Shown here: positions 54,035 to 62,980 of the stretch, piece after piece | Layout of the letters: each line of letters starts with the position of its first letter | Numbering within the stretch: the stretch's first letter is position 1 | Assembly: GCF_026626665.1 (NCBI RefSeq) | Contig: NZ_JAPNKE010000002.1 | Span: forward strand, 7,231,168-7,295,167 | Length of the DNA: 64,000 bases | Origin: Nannocystis pusilla | GTDB lineage: Bacteria > Myxococcota_A > Polyangia > Nannocystales > Nannocystaceae | Reading direction: 5' to 3' | Notes under the pieces: generated by a model | What the model was told of the DNA's origin: nothing | Database searches by the model: none | The model's input: the letters and a program-made list of their open reading frames with translations, nothing else | Translations under genes and position numbers: made by a program

Positions 54035-54606
54035 GCGTGCCTCCGTTCGTCGCGCGCGTGCAGCCGCAGGCGGAATCGCTCGAGTCGGGCCCGCGCCGCT
54101 CGCAGCCGCGAATACACCGTGCCCAGCGGGATCGCCAGCGCCTCCGCGATCTCGTCCGCCGTCATCTCCTCGATCTCCGTCATCTGAAACACCAGGCGCT
54201 TGTCGAGGTCGAGCTCGTCGAGGAACGCCTGCATCAGCGCCGCCGCCTGCTGCACCCGCACCGTCGCGTCGGGCTCGCGCGCCGTCTCCTGCGGGTGTGG
54301 CAACGCGGCCAGGTGACGCTCGCGGCGGGCGTAGCTGCGCTTGTCGTGCAGCACCAGGTTGCGGGTGATCCCGAACAGCCACGCCCGCATCGACCCGCCG
54401 GGCCGGAATGTGTGAAGTCGGTGATGCACGCAGAGGAACACCTCCTGGGTCACGTCCTCCGCGGCATCGGCGGGGATCCCCAGGCTCCGGGCGATTCGCC
54501 ACACATAGTCCACGTGCGCGCGATAGATCTCCATCAGGTCCGGCGCGCCAGCCTCCGCGGACGTCGGCGCGTCCTCGGTGTGCGGCGGCTGGGCCAGGGG
54601 GATCAT
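54016..54606 (-). CDS. ECF-type sigma-70 factor
   Basis: 196 residues. Region 2 (IYRAHVDYVWRIARSLGIPADAAEDVTQEVFLCVHHRLHTF, about 27-67; RAWLFGITRNLVLHDKR) and region 4 (about 130-175: FQMTEIEEMTADEIAEALAIPLGTVYSRLRAARARLERF) are clear. There is no region 1 or 3, as in ECF factors. It starts the sigma/anti-sigma pair, upstream of the BNR lipoprotein. Confidence 0.95.
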   Translation of the reverse strand: MIPLAQPPHTEDAPTSAEAGAPDLMEIYRAHVDYVWRIARSLGIPADAAEDVTQEVFLCVHHRLHTFRPGGSMRAWLFGITRNLVLHDKRSYARRERHLAALPHPQETAREPDATVRVQQAAALMQAFLDELDLDKRLVFQMTEIEEMTADEIAEALAIPLGTVYSRLRAARARLERFRLRLHARDERRHACATNP

Positions 54607-54688
54607 CGCCGCCTGCTTTCCCGCAGCGGGGCGCTGCCATTAATGAGAATGCAGCGCGTTCTCGCGCGGCCGCGGCTCGTCCTCGTCA

Positions 54689-56101
54689 TCAGAAGAACCG
54701 CGCCTCCAGCAGCAACCCGGCGCGCAGGCCCAGCGCCCCGAAGCGGAAGATCGGCTCGCGGTTGTAGAGGAGGGTCGGCCGGTGCAGCGGCACCACCAGC
54801 TCGGCCTGGACCCGCAGCGCCCCGCGGCCCCGCAGCGCCCGCGGGGCCCAGGCCAGCCCGCCGCCGACCAGCGTCGCGCCCCACCACGTCCGGCGCTCGA
54901 GGTTGACCTCGCTGCCCACGCCCGCCGCCCGCAGCGCCCCGAACTCCAGCCCGATCGCCGCCTGCAGCTCGACCGGCCCGACCCGCCGCACCGGCCCGAC
55001 TCGCAGCGACCCGGCGTGCAGCGCCACGTCGGCGCCGATCTGCCGGTCCTCGGCCCAGCGCGCCGGGCTGCGGAACCATCCCGCGTAGCCGAGCGCGACC
55101 CGCAGCCGACGCCACGCCACGCCCAGCCCCGCCGCCAGCCCGAGCGTCGCCCGCGGCAGCACGCCCACCGCCAGCGCCGGCCCGACCTGCAGGAACGCGC
55201 GGTCGCCCCCCGGCCCGGTCGTTCCCCGCCCGCGTCGCCGCTGCGGCGCCTCCACCGGGCCGATCGGCGGGTGCTCTGGCCGCGCGCCCTCCTGCGTCCG
55301 CTCCGACCACGCCCTCCTGCCCGTCCTTGTCGGCTCCGGCCCCGCCTGCGCCGGCCGGCGCGGCCGGGTCCGCGCCCTCGCGCGCCTCCCCGTCCGTCCC
55401 CGCCGCGCGCCCGCGCCCATCTTCGACCGCCGCCGCGCGTCTCGCCCTGCCCCCTCCTGCCCGGCCGCGCGCCCTCGCGCCTCCCTCTCCGCGCCCGCCC
55501 CGTCCGCCGCGCGCCCGCGCGCCTCGGCTCCATCCGCCGCGCGCCCGCGCGCCTCGCCGCCCGACCTCGGCGACCCTGCCCCGCCCCCGCGCCCGCCGGG
55601 CCCCGCCGCGCCCCCGCGATCGCGGCTCGTCGTCCCGCCGTCCCTCGCGTCCGGCTCCGGCACGGGCACCGCCAGCGGCATCTCCTCGGGCGCCGCCACC
55701 GAGGCCGGCCCGACCAGCGCGATGCCGACGAGCAAGGCGGTGGCGTTCGCCGTCGCCTCGCAGTCGTGGAGCGTCAGCCGGCGCTCGGTCGACCCGTCGC
55801 GGCCCGAGAACACGACCACCAGCAGCCAGCCCCCGCCCTGCCGCTCGACCCGCGCCCGCACCGAGGTCACCGCCGGGGACACCGGCCGCTCCCCCACGAC
55901 CTCGCCGATCCGCGCCACCACCCGCTCGGCCGAGGGGCAGCCCGCAGGCGCCTCCCAGCCGATCGTCGGCATCGCCGGCGCCCGGGCCGGCAGCAGCCCG
56001 AGCACCCCGCCGAGCACCACCGCGACCCGCCTGTGGCGGGCGCGATCACGACTCCTCGGCTGCTGCGGGCTGCGCACGGCGCTCGTCCGCGGTGATACCA
56101 C
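54689..56101 (-). CDS. Secreted protein with C-terminal beta-strand domain, start uncertain
   Basis: Up to 470 residues from GTG 56101; a later GTG may be the true start, since the leader VAVVLGGVLGLLPARA begins about residue 27. An N-terminal segment (PTIGWEAPAGCPSAERVVARIGEVVG and WLLVVVFSGRDGSTERRLTLHDC) resembles a domain found in myxobacterial secreted proteins. A very Arg/Gly/Ala-rich linker (about 150-290) follows, then a domain (about 300-470) with alternating hydrophobic strands and a final Phe (LLLEARFF), which suggests a beta-barrel outer-membrane protein. Lies upstream of the sigma gene by 82 bp. Confidence 0.6.
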   Translation of the reverse strand: MVSPRTSAVRSPQQPRSRDRARHRRVAVVLGGVLGLLPARAPAMPTIGWEAPAGCPSAERVVARIGEVVGERPVSPAVTSVRARVERQGGGWLLVVVFSGRDGSTERRLTLHDCEATANATALLVGIALVGPASVAAPEEMPLAVPVPEPDARDGGTTSRDRGGAAGPGGRGGGAGSPRSGGEARGRAADGAEARGRAADGAGAEREARGRAAGQEGAGRDARRRSKMGAGARRGRTGRRARARTRPRRPAQAGPEPTRTGRRAWSERTQEGARPEHPPIGPVEAPQRRRGRGTTGPGGDRAFLQVGPALAVGVLPRATLGLAAGLGVAWRRLRVALGYAGWFRSPARWAEDRQIGADVALHAGSLRVGPVRRVGPVELQAAIGLEFGALRAAGVGSEVNLERRTWWGATLVGGGLAWAPRALRGRGALRVQAELVVPLHRPTLLYNREPIFRFGALGLRAGLLLEARFF

Positions 56102-56416
56102 CTGCGTCCGGCGAGCGCCGCGCCGGCGTTCGCGGTCGGCCTCGCGCGTCCGCGACCCGCGCCATCCGCCATTCGCCGCCTCCTGCGATTCGCGGCACCC
56201 GCGACGTCCACGCTGGGCCTGTACAGCGACGATTCATTGCCGCGACTCGATCCAAATCATCAGTCCCGCCATTCACGCCGCCCGCTTCGAATCGAAGGCA
56301 GTCATTCGGCGGAAGAACGATCGTCCAATGACGCGAGCACGGCCCCCTGCGGGAGCGCCGATCCATCTCGACGATTCGATGCAACTCGTCAGCCGGCATG
56401 CCGACGACGACGTGCC
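56102..56416. other. Intergenic, no gene seen
   Basis: About 315 bases without a credible coding frame. It lies upstream of the gene ending at 54689 and downstream of the small gene at 56417. Confidence 0.45.
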
Positions 56417-56758
56417 TCAGTCATCGACTTCGTACCCGTAAAGCATGTGGTCGGCCCAATTGAAAAAATCGTCGAGCTCGATGGTCTGGCCGGCGGCGAA
56501 GGCGATCCCGGTCGGAAAAGTGATGTGATTGAACTGCTTGATGGCATCGAAGATCCGGTTGAGCGCCACGCGCGAGCCCGACCGCAGCATGCGGGTGCTG
56601 ACGCTCGCCTGATTGGGGACCGACATCATCCACGCCGTCAGCACGAACACCTTGCCGGTCGGCACGGTGTAGACCACGTGCATGCCCGGACCGGCCTGCT
56701 CGAGGGTGAGGACCCGGAGGTCGGCCGGCTCGATGCAACAAGTATCCTTTTTTGCCAT
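56417..56758 (-). CDS. Small conserved-looking protein, unknown function
   Basis: 113 residues from ATG 56758 with GGAGAAA upstream. Short blocks of alternating hydrophobic and polar residues (MHVVYTVPTGKVFVLTAWMMSVPNQA; SRVALNRIF; FPTGIAFAAGQTIELDDFFNWADHMLYGYEV) suggest a compact beta domain, jelly-roll-like. A Cys pair (DTCCIEP) sits near the start. No signal peptide. I do not recognise the family. Confidence 0.7.
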   Translation of the reverse strand: MAKKDTCCIEPADLRVLTLEQAGPGMHVVYTVPTGKVFVLTAWMMSVPNQASVSTRMLRSGSRVALNRIFDAIKQFNHITFPTGIAFAAGQTIELDDFFNWADHMLYGYEVDD

Positions 56759-56918
56759 AGTTTCTCCAAAGCGAGCAGCCATCGCGGTTCGACATGAACC
56801 CGCACGCTGCTCCCTCGTCAACGTAGCCGGGCCGACGCGGCCGAGCCACGGGCAAGATCGCCACGCGCGTCGGCCCGCGGGCACGCAGGACAGACCAGAC
56901 CCGAGCAGCCGGGCAATC

Positions 56919-57251
56919 TCAATAGTATCGGTCGATGATCGGCAGCATTTTGTACGCGACCACCGCGCCGAGCATATAAGGCACCACGTACCACAGCGGC
57001 CGCGGCGTCGCCGACGGCAGCAACGCGACCACGACGCTGGCGGTCGCCCCCATGGCCAGGAACAGCCACCACACGATCTCCATGATTTCCCAGCGTAGGT
57101 CAGCACCCGCGATGACGCTGCCACGCGGCGCGTAGCCGAGGCTCGGGTGCACCACCAGCAGGACGCAGAGCCCGCCGGCGACCATGGAGAGCACGTGCAT
57201 GATCCGGCCGTGTCGCCTCCAGCGTGACGGAACGTCGGCGTCGACGACCAT
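56919..57251 (-). CDS. Small integral membrane protein, about three helices
   Basis: 110 residues. Hydrophobic stretches at about 18-37, 55-75 and 84-103 (LSMVAGGLCVLLVVHP, IMEIVWWLFLAMGATASVVVALL, YVVPYMLGAVVAYKMLPI). No motif identifies a function. Minus strand, upstream of the small gene at 56417. Confidence 0.65.
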   Translation of the reverse strand: MVVDADVPSRWRRHGRIMHVLSMVAGGLCVLLVVHPSLGYAPRGSVIAGADLRWEIMEIVWWLFLAMGATASVVVALLPSATPRPLWYVVPYMLGAVVAYKMLPIIDRYY

Positions 57252-57389
57252 GGCGGCATGGTAGCCGCAGCCCTGATCACGCTCAACGGCCTCGTCGGCG
57301 CCTCAGAACCGCCCGACGATGCCACCCTGTTCAGCCTGTGGCGTCGTACCTCGCCCGCTCGCCCGCCCCGAGCGGCGCCCAATATTGCC

Positions 57390-57412
57390 ACCTGCCCTTT
57401 CGGACACATGTG
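57390..57412. repeat. Weak family hairpin
   Basis: CACCTGCCC with GGACACATGTG around TTTC, imperfect. In the region upstream of the SDR gene. Confidence 0.35.
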
Positions 57413-57575
57413 CGAGATCGCGCCTTTTGCGCCTTCGTCGCGGCCAGCGGCCCCTGCCGTGTTCGAGCGCCCGCGCGCTCGCCTGCCGCTCTCTGCGTTG
57501 ACAGTCAGGCCGCCTGTGCCACGAGTCCCTCGTCCCCCTGGGCCAAGGGCGCCAGGAGACGAACCGGAGACAGCC

Positions 57576-58455
57576 ATGGGCAACGCATCGAAGCGCGACG
57601 AGAAGAGCGAGCAGCGGCCGGAGCAGACCCAGAGGCCGCCGGGCAAGGAGTCGAAGATGACCCCGCGTCCGAAGTTCAAGCGGCCCGAGTACCGCGGCAG
57701 CGGCAAGCTCGAGGGTCGGGTCGCGCTCGTCACCGGGGGCGACAGCGGCATCGGCCGCGCCACCGCCGTGCTGTTCGCCCGCGAGGGCGCCGACGTCGCC
57801 ATCGTCTATTTGAGCGAGGACGGCGACGCCCGCGAGACCGCCGCCCAGGTCGAGAAAGAGGGCCGCGCCTGTCTGGCGATCCGCGGCGACATCGGCGACG
57901 GCGCGTTCTGCCGCGACGCCGTCCGCCAGGTCGTCGATCGCTTCGGCCGCCTCGACATCCTCGTCAACAACGCCGCCGAGCAGCACCCCAAGGACAAGCT
58001 CGAGGACATCGACGAGGCGCAGCTCGTCCGCACCTTCCGCACCAACATCTTCTCGATGTTCTTCCTGACCCAGGCCGCCCTGCCGCACCTGCGCAAGCAA
58101 GGGGCGCCAGCGTCCTCAACACCACCTCCGTCACCGCCTACCGCGGCAGCGGCGGCCTGCTCGACTACAGCGCCACCAAGGGGGCGATCGTCGCCTTCAC
58201 CCGCTCGCTCGCCGCCAACCTCGCCGGCGACGGCATCCGCGTCAATGCGGTCGCCCCGGGCCCGATCTGGACCCCCTCATTCCCTCCACCTTCGACCCCG
58301 AGAAGGTCGCCGGCTTCGGCAGCGACAGCCCGCTCGGCCGCGCCGGCGAGCCCGAGGAGTGCGCCACCTGCTTCGTCTTCCTCGCCAGCGCCGACGCCTC
58401 GTACATGACCGGCCAGGTGCTCCACCCCAATGGCGGCGAGATCGTCAACGGCTGA
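57576..58455 (+). CDS. Short-chain dehydrogenase/reductase (YghA-like), two one-base frameshifts
   Basis: 293 residues once repaired. ATG 57576 behind GGAGA. An N-terminal charged extension (about 1-40) leads to the SDR fold: VALVTGGDSGIGRATAVLF (about 48-66, the NAD(P) glycine motif), LDILVNNAAEQHP (about 126), and, after the first break, TSVTAYRGSGGLLDYSATKGAIVAFTRSLA with the Tyr-x3-Lys pair, VAPGPIWTP, then after the second break STFDPEKV, FLASADASYMTGQVLHPNGGE. Breaks: GGGG run 58101-58104 and CCCCC run 58272-58276, each cured by one added base. Matches the YghA/Ydad-type general stress dehydrogenases. Confidence 0.85.
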
Positions 58456-58924
58456 GCGCCTCGCGGTCGTCGCCTGGCTCTGCGCCTGCGACCTGCCGCG
58501 CGACCCCGAGGGCACCGCCGATCGCGTGGCCCTCCGCGGCATCCGTGTCGGCGTCATCCACGAGCCGCCGTGGGCCTGCCGGCGCGACGGTCGCTCGCTC
58601 GCCGGCGCCGAGGTCGACCTCGTCCGCGAGTTCGCGCGCGCCCGCGGCTTCGACCTCACCTTCACGCTCGGCGGCGAGACCCGCCTGCTCGCCGCCCTGC
58701 AGCGCTTCGAGTACGACCTCGTGATCGGCGGCCTCGTCGCCGACAGCCCTTACGCCGACGACGTCGGCTTCACCCGCACCTACCACCGCGCCGTCGACGG
58801 CGAGCACGTGTTCGCCGTGCCGCCGGGCGAGAACGCCTGGACCATGCAGCTCGAGGCGTTCCTCGGCGGCGCCGACATCGACGCCGCCCTCGCGCGGGGG
58901 CGGGCGGACTGCGGTGATTCATGA
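58430..58924 (+). CDS. Solute-binding protein (family 3 type), short
   Basis: 164 residues from ATG 58430, inside the SDR gene end by 26 bases. The N-terminus resembles a lipoprotein leader (VVAWLCAC). The core matches family 3 solute-binding proteins: LRGIRVGVIHEPPWACRRDG, AGAEVDLVREFARARGFDLTFTLGG, DLVIGGLVADSPYADDVGFTRTYH. It is about 80 residues shorter than typical, lacking part of the second lobe. It may be a single-lobe ligand sensor. Overlaps the following CDF gene by ATGA. Confidence 0.78.
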   Translation: MAARSSTAERLAVVAWLCACDLPRDPEGTADRVALRGIRVGVIHEPPWACRRDGRSLAGAEVDLVREFARARGFDLTFTLGGETRLLAALQRFEYDLVIGGLVADSPYADDVGFTRTYHRAVDGEHVFAVPPGENAWTMQLEAFLGGADIDAALARGRADCGDS

Positions 58925-59907
58925 GCGAGCGCTGGGGTCACACGCCGGCTCACGAGCTCCCGAGAAGCAAGGAGCCGTCGATGCGCCGCGCCGAGCGGGT
59001 CGAGCAGGTCTCGCTGCTGTACTTCGTCACCGCGATCGCCTTCACCGCCGTCGTGATGGGCGAGTCGCAGGCGATGAAGACCGTGTGGATCGACGACATC
59101 CTCGGCATGGTCCCGCCGTTCGCGGTGCTGATCGCCGCCCGCCTGCGCCGGCGCGAGGCCACCGACGCCTACCGCTACGGCTACCACCGCGCGGTCACCA
59201 TCGCCTTCCTGGTCGCCGCCGTCGCCCTCCTCGGCTTCGGCATCTACCTGCTCGGCGAGAGCCTCTACACTCTGATCCGCGCCGAGCGGCCGACCATCGG
59301 CACCGCCACCGTGTTCGGCCACGACCTCTGGCTCGGCTGGCTCATGCTCGCCGCCCTCGTCTGGAGCGCCGTGCCCACCGTCATCCTCGGGCGGATCAAG
59401 CTGCGCCTCGCCGAGGACCTCCACGACAAGGCGCTCTACACCGACGCCCTCATGAACAAGGCCGACTGGATGACCGGCGCCGCCGGCATGCTCGGCGTCC
59501 TCGGCATCGGCCTCGGCTTGTGGTGGGCCGACGCAGTGGCCGCCTGCGCGATCGCCATCGACATCACCCACGACGGCGGCCGCAACCTCATCGCCGCCTT
59601 CGGCGACCTCATGGACCGCCGCCCCCGCGACGTCGCCTGCCGCAGCGACGACCCCCTGCCCGACCGCCTCGCCGCAGAGCTCGTCGCCCTGCCGTGGGTC
59701 CACCGCGCCTCCGTCCGCCTGCGCGAGCACGGCCACGTCCTCATCGGCGAGGTCTACCTCGTCCCCGTCGACGAGTCCGCCCCGCTGCAGCGCACCGTGC
59801 AGGTCCACGCGATCGCCCGCGAGCTCGACTGGCGCCTCACCGACCTCACCATCCAGCTCGTCCCCGCCCTCGTCCGCGCCGACGACGACGAGCCCCGCGA
59901 GAGCTGA
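58921..59907 (+). CDS. Cation diffusion facilitator (CDF)-like transporter
   Basis: 328 residues. ATG 58921 overlaps the solute-binding stop (ATGA). About six helices: FVTAIAFTAVVMG, MVPPFAVLIAA, VTIAFLVAAVALLGFGIYLL, WLGWLMLAALVWSAVP, AAGMLGVLGIGLGLWWADAVAACAIAI. The helix preceding the last loop carries DALMNKADWM, where CDF transporters have HxxxD-type metal ligands. The C-terminus (about 225-310) is a CDF-type cytoplasmic ferredoxin-like domain (LPDRLAAELVALPWVHRASVRLREHGHVLIGEVYLVPV). Likely exports divalent metal in exchange for protons; metal not assignable. Confidence 0.88.
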   Translation: MSERWGHTPAHELPRSKEPSMRRAERVEQVSLLYFVTAIAFTAVVMGESQAMKTVWIDDILGMVPPFAVLIAARLRRREATDAYRYGYHRAVTIAFLVAAVALLGFGIYLLGESLYTLIRAERPTIGTATVFGHDLWLGWLMLAALVWSAVPTVILGRIKLRLAEDLHDKALYTDALMNKADWMTGAAGMLGVLGIGLGLWWADAVAACAIAIDITHDGGRNLIAAFGDLMDRRPRDVACRSDDPLPDRLAAELVALPWVHRASVRLREHGHVLIGEVYLVPVDESAPLQRTVQVHAIARELDWRLTDLTIQLVPALVRADDDEPRES

Positions 59908-59982
59908 TCGCTGCCCGCTCTTCGCCCGCGAGCGCGGGACCGGCCCACCTGTCCGTCGACCCGGGCATCCGGCGACGCGCAT

Positions 59983-60004
59983 GGACCTGTCTTCGAGGAC
60001 ATCT
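59983..60004. repeat. Family hairpin after the CDF gene
   Basis: CTGTC and GGACA-type arms around TTCGA, about 80 bases after the CDF stop. Confidence 0.5.
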
Positions 60005-60123
60005 CAATTCCGCCTGCTCTGGCCAGCACCCGGCCGTTCCGTGCCCCGCCACCCGTGATTTCCGCCCTCGCCCGGACCTCGCCCGCGGATGGACAATCCG
60101 ACCCGTCCCGGCATCCTGACCCC

Positions 60124-61719
60124 ATGCGTCCTCGACCGCGGCTCGCCCTCGCCCTCGTCCTCGCCTGCGGCCCGGACACTGCCAGCGAGACCGAGCAAGG
60201 CAGCACCGGCGAGCCCGCCACCACCACCGGCGAACACGGCACCGACGGCCACGGCACCACCGAGCCCGGCACCACCGAGCCGCCGCCGCCGACCACCGGC
60301 GAAGTCACCACGACCACCGACGATTCCACCACCGGCACCACCGCCCCGCCGCCCGTGCAATGCACCGAGATCGTCATCGCCGATCCGCTGCTCGAAGAGT
60401 ACCTGCGCCTGCGCCTCGAGGTCCCCGAGGGCCCGATCCCGGTCGAGCTCGCCGAATCGCTCGACACCATCTTCACGAGCCACAACGTCGCCTCGCTGTC
60501 CGGCCTCGAGTGCTTTAAAAATCTCGTCGAGATCACCTTCTACTCCCCCGACATCGTCGACCTCGGCCCGCTCGCCGGCCTCACCAAGCTCGCCTCCTTG
60601 CAGGTAGCGAACAGCCAGATCGCCGACCTCTCGCCGCTCGCCGGCCTCGTCGAGCTGAAGTTCCTCCACATCTCGGGCAACCCGGTCGGCGAGCTCGCCC
60701 CGCTCGCCGGATTGCCGCTGACCGAGCTATACGCCAGCAACATCGAGACCGCCGATCTGACCGGCCTCGGGCACATCGTCAGCCTCGAATCACTCGACCT
60801 CGGCAACAACGCGCTGACCGACATCGGCGAGCTCGCCCCACTCGTCAATCTTACGAGCCTCGGCCTGTCCGACAACCAGATCGCCGACCTCTCGCCGCTC
60901 GCCGGCCTCGGCGCCCTGCAGGGGCTCAACCTGGACAGCAACCAGATCACCGACATCGCCCCGCTCGCCGGCCTCGGCGCCCTACAGAGCCTCGACCTCG
61001 ACGAGAACGCCATCGTCGACCTCGCCCCGCTCACCGATCTGGTCGCCCTCACCCGATTGTCCGCCGAGGAGAACGCGATCGTCGACCTCAGCCCGCTCGC
61101 CGGCATGACCGCGCTCGCCGACCTCGACCTCTCGCACAACCAGATCGTCGACCTCGCCCCGCTCGCCGGCCTGCACGCGCTCACCGACCTCGACCTCGCC
61201 GTCAATCACGTCGTCGACGTCGCCCCGCTCGCCTTGCCCGCGCTGTTCGACCTCGACCTGCGCGACAACCAGGTGAAAAACCTCGCCCCGCTGCTCGGCG
61301 CGCCCGTGCTCGAGCGCCTCGACGTCTCCGGCAACCCATTCACGCCCAGCATGACCAGCCTCGCCGCGCACCCGGCCCTGCAGTCCGTCGAGGCCGACGC
61401 CGCCGGCCTCACCGCCGTGCCCGAGTTCGCCACCGCGAAGCTCGTCTACCTCTCGCTCGCGGGCAACGCGATCGCCGACCTCGCCCCGCTGGCCGCCTAT
61501 CAATCGCTGCAGCAGATCGATCTGACCGACAACGCAGTCACCGCGCTGGCCCCCATCCTCGACGACCCGTGGCTCAGCGAGTGCGACTACATCCAGGCCG
61601 GGGACAACCCGCTCGACGACTTCACCCTGTCGACGACGGTCCCCCAGCTGTGCGTCTTCCCGGTCGACCTCCAGGGCATCGAGGACACGTTCTGCTGGGA
61701 ATGCTTCGTTCACAACTGA
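60124..61719 (+). CDS. Internalin-type LRR lipoprotein
   Basis: 531 residues from ATG 60124, with lipobox LALVLAC. A Thr/Pro-rich linker (about 20-80) precedes about 16 leucine-rich repeats of the 22-residue bacterial (internalin-like) class: LVELKFLHISGNPVGELAPLAGL, LESLDLGNNALTDIGELAPL, and so on with NxIxDLxPLAGL turns. A short Cys-containing tail (ECDYIQAGDNPLDD, CVFPVDLQGIEDTFCWECFVHN) closes the domain. Surface-exposed protein-protein interaction is the natural role. Confidence 0.93.
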   Translation: MRPRPRLALALVLACGPDTASETEQGSTGEPATTTGEHGTDGHGTTEPGTTEPPPPTTGEVTTTTDDSTTGTTAPPPVQCTEIVIADPLLEEYLRLRLEVPEGPIPVELAESLDTIFTSHNVASLSGLECFKNLVEITFYSPDIVDLGPLAGLTKLASLQVANSQIADLSPLAGLVELKFLHISGNPVGELAPLAGLPLTELYASNIETADLTGLGHIVSLESLDLGNNALTDIGELAPLVNLTSLGLSDNQIADLSPLAGLGALQGLNLDSNQITDIAPLAGLGALQSLDLDENAIVDLAPLTDLVALTRLSAEENAIVDLSPLAGMTALADLDLSHNQIVDLAPLAGLHALTDLDLAVNHVVDVAPLALPALFDLDLRDNQVKNLAPLLGAPVLERLDVSGNPFTPSMTSLAAHPALQSVEADAAGLTAVPEFATAKLVYLSLAGNAIADLAPLAAYQSLQQIDLTDNAVTALAPILDDPWLSECDYIQAGDNPLDDFTLSTTVPQLCVFPVDLQGIEDTFCWECFVHN

Positions 61720-62020
61720 GCGCGCCACGGCATGGCGAGCTCGTTCGCCGCGAGCTCTGCCTCCGCGCTCTGCCGCCATTCTCACCGTCGTGACGCGAGG
61801 CCCATGTCCGCGCGCTCGCACTCCTGCTCGCCGCAGGAGCACACGGGCGCGCGACCGCACCGCCTCGGCCGCCGAAGTCGACCTCGTTCGTCAGGCTGCG
61901 CCGGCTTCGCCGCGCCGGCGCGCTTTCGTCCCGGCTCGCGCTCCTCGGGCCGAACAATCACCGCACGCGGCTTTCGAGCGCGCCTCCCGGTTCGGTGAAA
62001 GAAGAGACAGGAGGTCAGCC
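61720..62020. other. Intergenic, no gene seen
   Basis: About 300 bases between the LRR gene and the Rieske gene. No coding frame. It ends with the ribosome site AGGAGG for the Rieske gene. Confidence 0.5.
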
Positions 62021-62980
62021 ATGTTCCGCGGCTTCGCAAACGTCTGGACGATCGTCGGCCTCGGTCGGGACCTGAAGCGCCGCACGCCGCTCCCGCTGCA
62101 GGTCGCCGGCGAGCGGGTGGTCCTGTTCCGCGACGGCGAGGGCCGGGCCTGCGCGCTCGTCGATCGCTGCCCGCACCGCGGCGTGCGGCTGTCGCTCGGC
62201 AAGGTCGAGGGCGGATGCCTCGAGTGCCCGTTCCACGGCTGGCGCTTCGCCGGCGACGGCAGCAACCAGCTCGTCCCGTGGAACCCCGACGCCAAACGCG
62301 AGCGGCTCGGCGCGACCCCGTTGCCCGTGCGCGAGCGCGGCGGGCTCTTGTGGTTGTACACGGCCCCCGGGCTCGCGGCGCCCTCGGAGCCCGACGTCCC
62401 CGACGTCTTGCAGCGCGACGACCTCTCGCTCAGCAGCTTCACCATGCCGTTCGCCGTCCACTGGACGCGCGTCATGGAGAACTCGCTCGACTGGCCGCAC
62501 CTCCCGTTCGTGCACCGGCGGACGCTCCGCGACGCCCTGCCTTATCGCCCCGACTCGCGGCTCGACATCGCCTGGGAGGATCGGTCGTGGGGCGGTCGGA
62601 CCTCGACCACGATCGACGGCGTCCCCCAGCCGATCACCCTCGACTACCGCTTCCCCAACACCATGCATCTGCACCTCCCCGCGGGCAGACGCATCTTCGA
62701 ACTGCTCTTGACCGTCCTCCCCGTCGACGACACGACCACCCACATGATCATGGTGACGGTCCGCGACTTCCTGCGCTCGCGCCTGTTCGACTTCTACTTC
62801 GGCCGCGGCAGTCGAAAGATCGGCGGCGAGGATCGGGCCGTCATCGAGACCTCGCTGCCGGGAGAGGTCCCGCCCGCGAGCGAAGAGCGTTCGGTCCGCA
62901 CCGACGAGCCGACCCTGCGCTTCCGCAAGCTCTACCGCGACCGCCTGATGAACTCGAGCGCCGAGGAACCCGACCGTTAG
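62021..62980 (+). CDS. Rieske oxygenase (aromatic ring-hydroxylating/PaO-like)
   Basis: 319 residues from ATG 62021, with GGAGG 7 bases upstream. Rieske cluster: CPHRGVRLSLGKVEGGCLECPFHGW (about 49-75) supplies the two Cys and two His ligands of the [2Fe-2S] centre. The mononuclear iron site is seen as ENSLDWPHLPFVHRRT (about 155-170), with the two His of the usual EN-x-DP-x-H-x-x-F-x-H pattern. Short for a full ring-hydroxylating dioxygenase and close to the PaO/TIC55/VanA-type group. Reductase partner and substrate unknown. Its stop overlaps the end of the next minus gene by four bases. Confidence 0.92.
   Translation: MFRGFANVWTIVGLGRDLKRRTPLPLQVAGERVVLFRDGEGRACALVDRCPHRGVRLSLGKVEGGCLECPFHGWRFAGDGSNQLVPWNPDAKRERLGATPLPVRERGGLLWLYTAPGLAAPSEPDVPDVLQRDDLSLSSFTMPFAVHWTRVMENSLDWPHLPFVHRRTLRDALPYRPDSRLDIAWEDRSWGGRTSTTIDGVPQPITLDYRFPNTMHLHLPAGRRIFELLLTVLPVDDTTTHMIMVTVRDFLRSRLFDFYFGRGSRKIGGEDRAVIETSLPGEVPPASEERSVRTDEPTLRFRKLYRDRLMNSSAEEPDR

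Noticed and set aside
57576..58455. Decayed pseudogene of an SDR
   Set aside because: Both breaks are single missing bases in runs and all catalytic motifs are intact, so sequence error is likelier.
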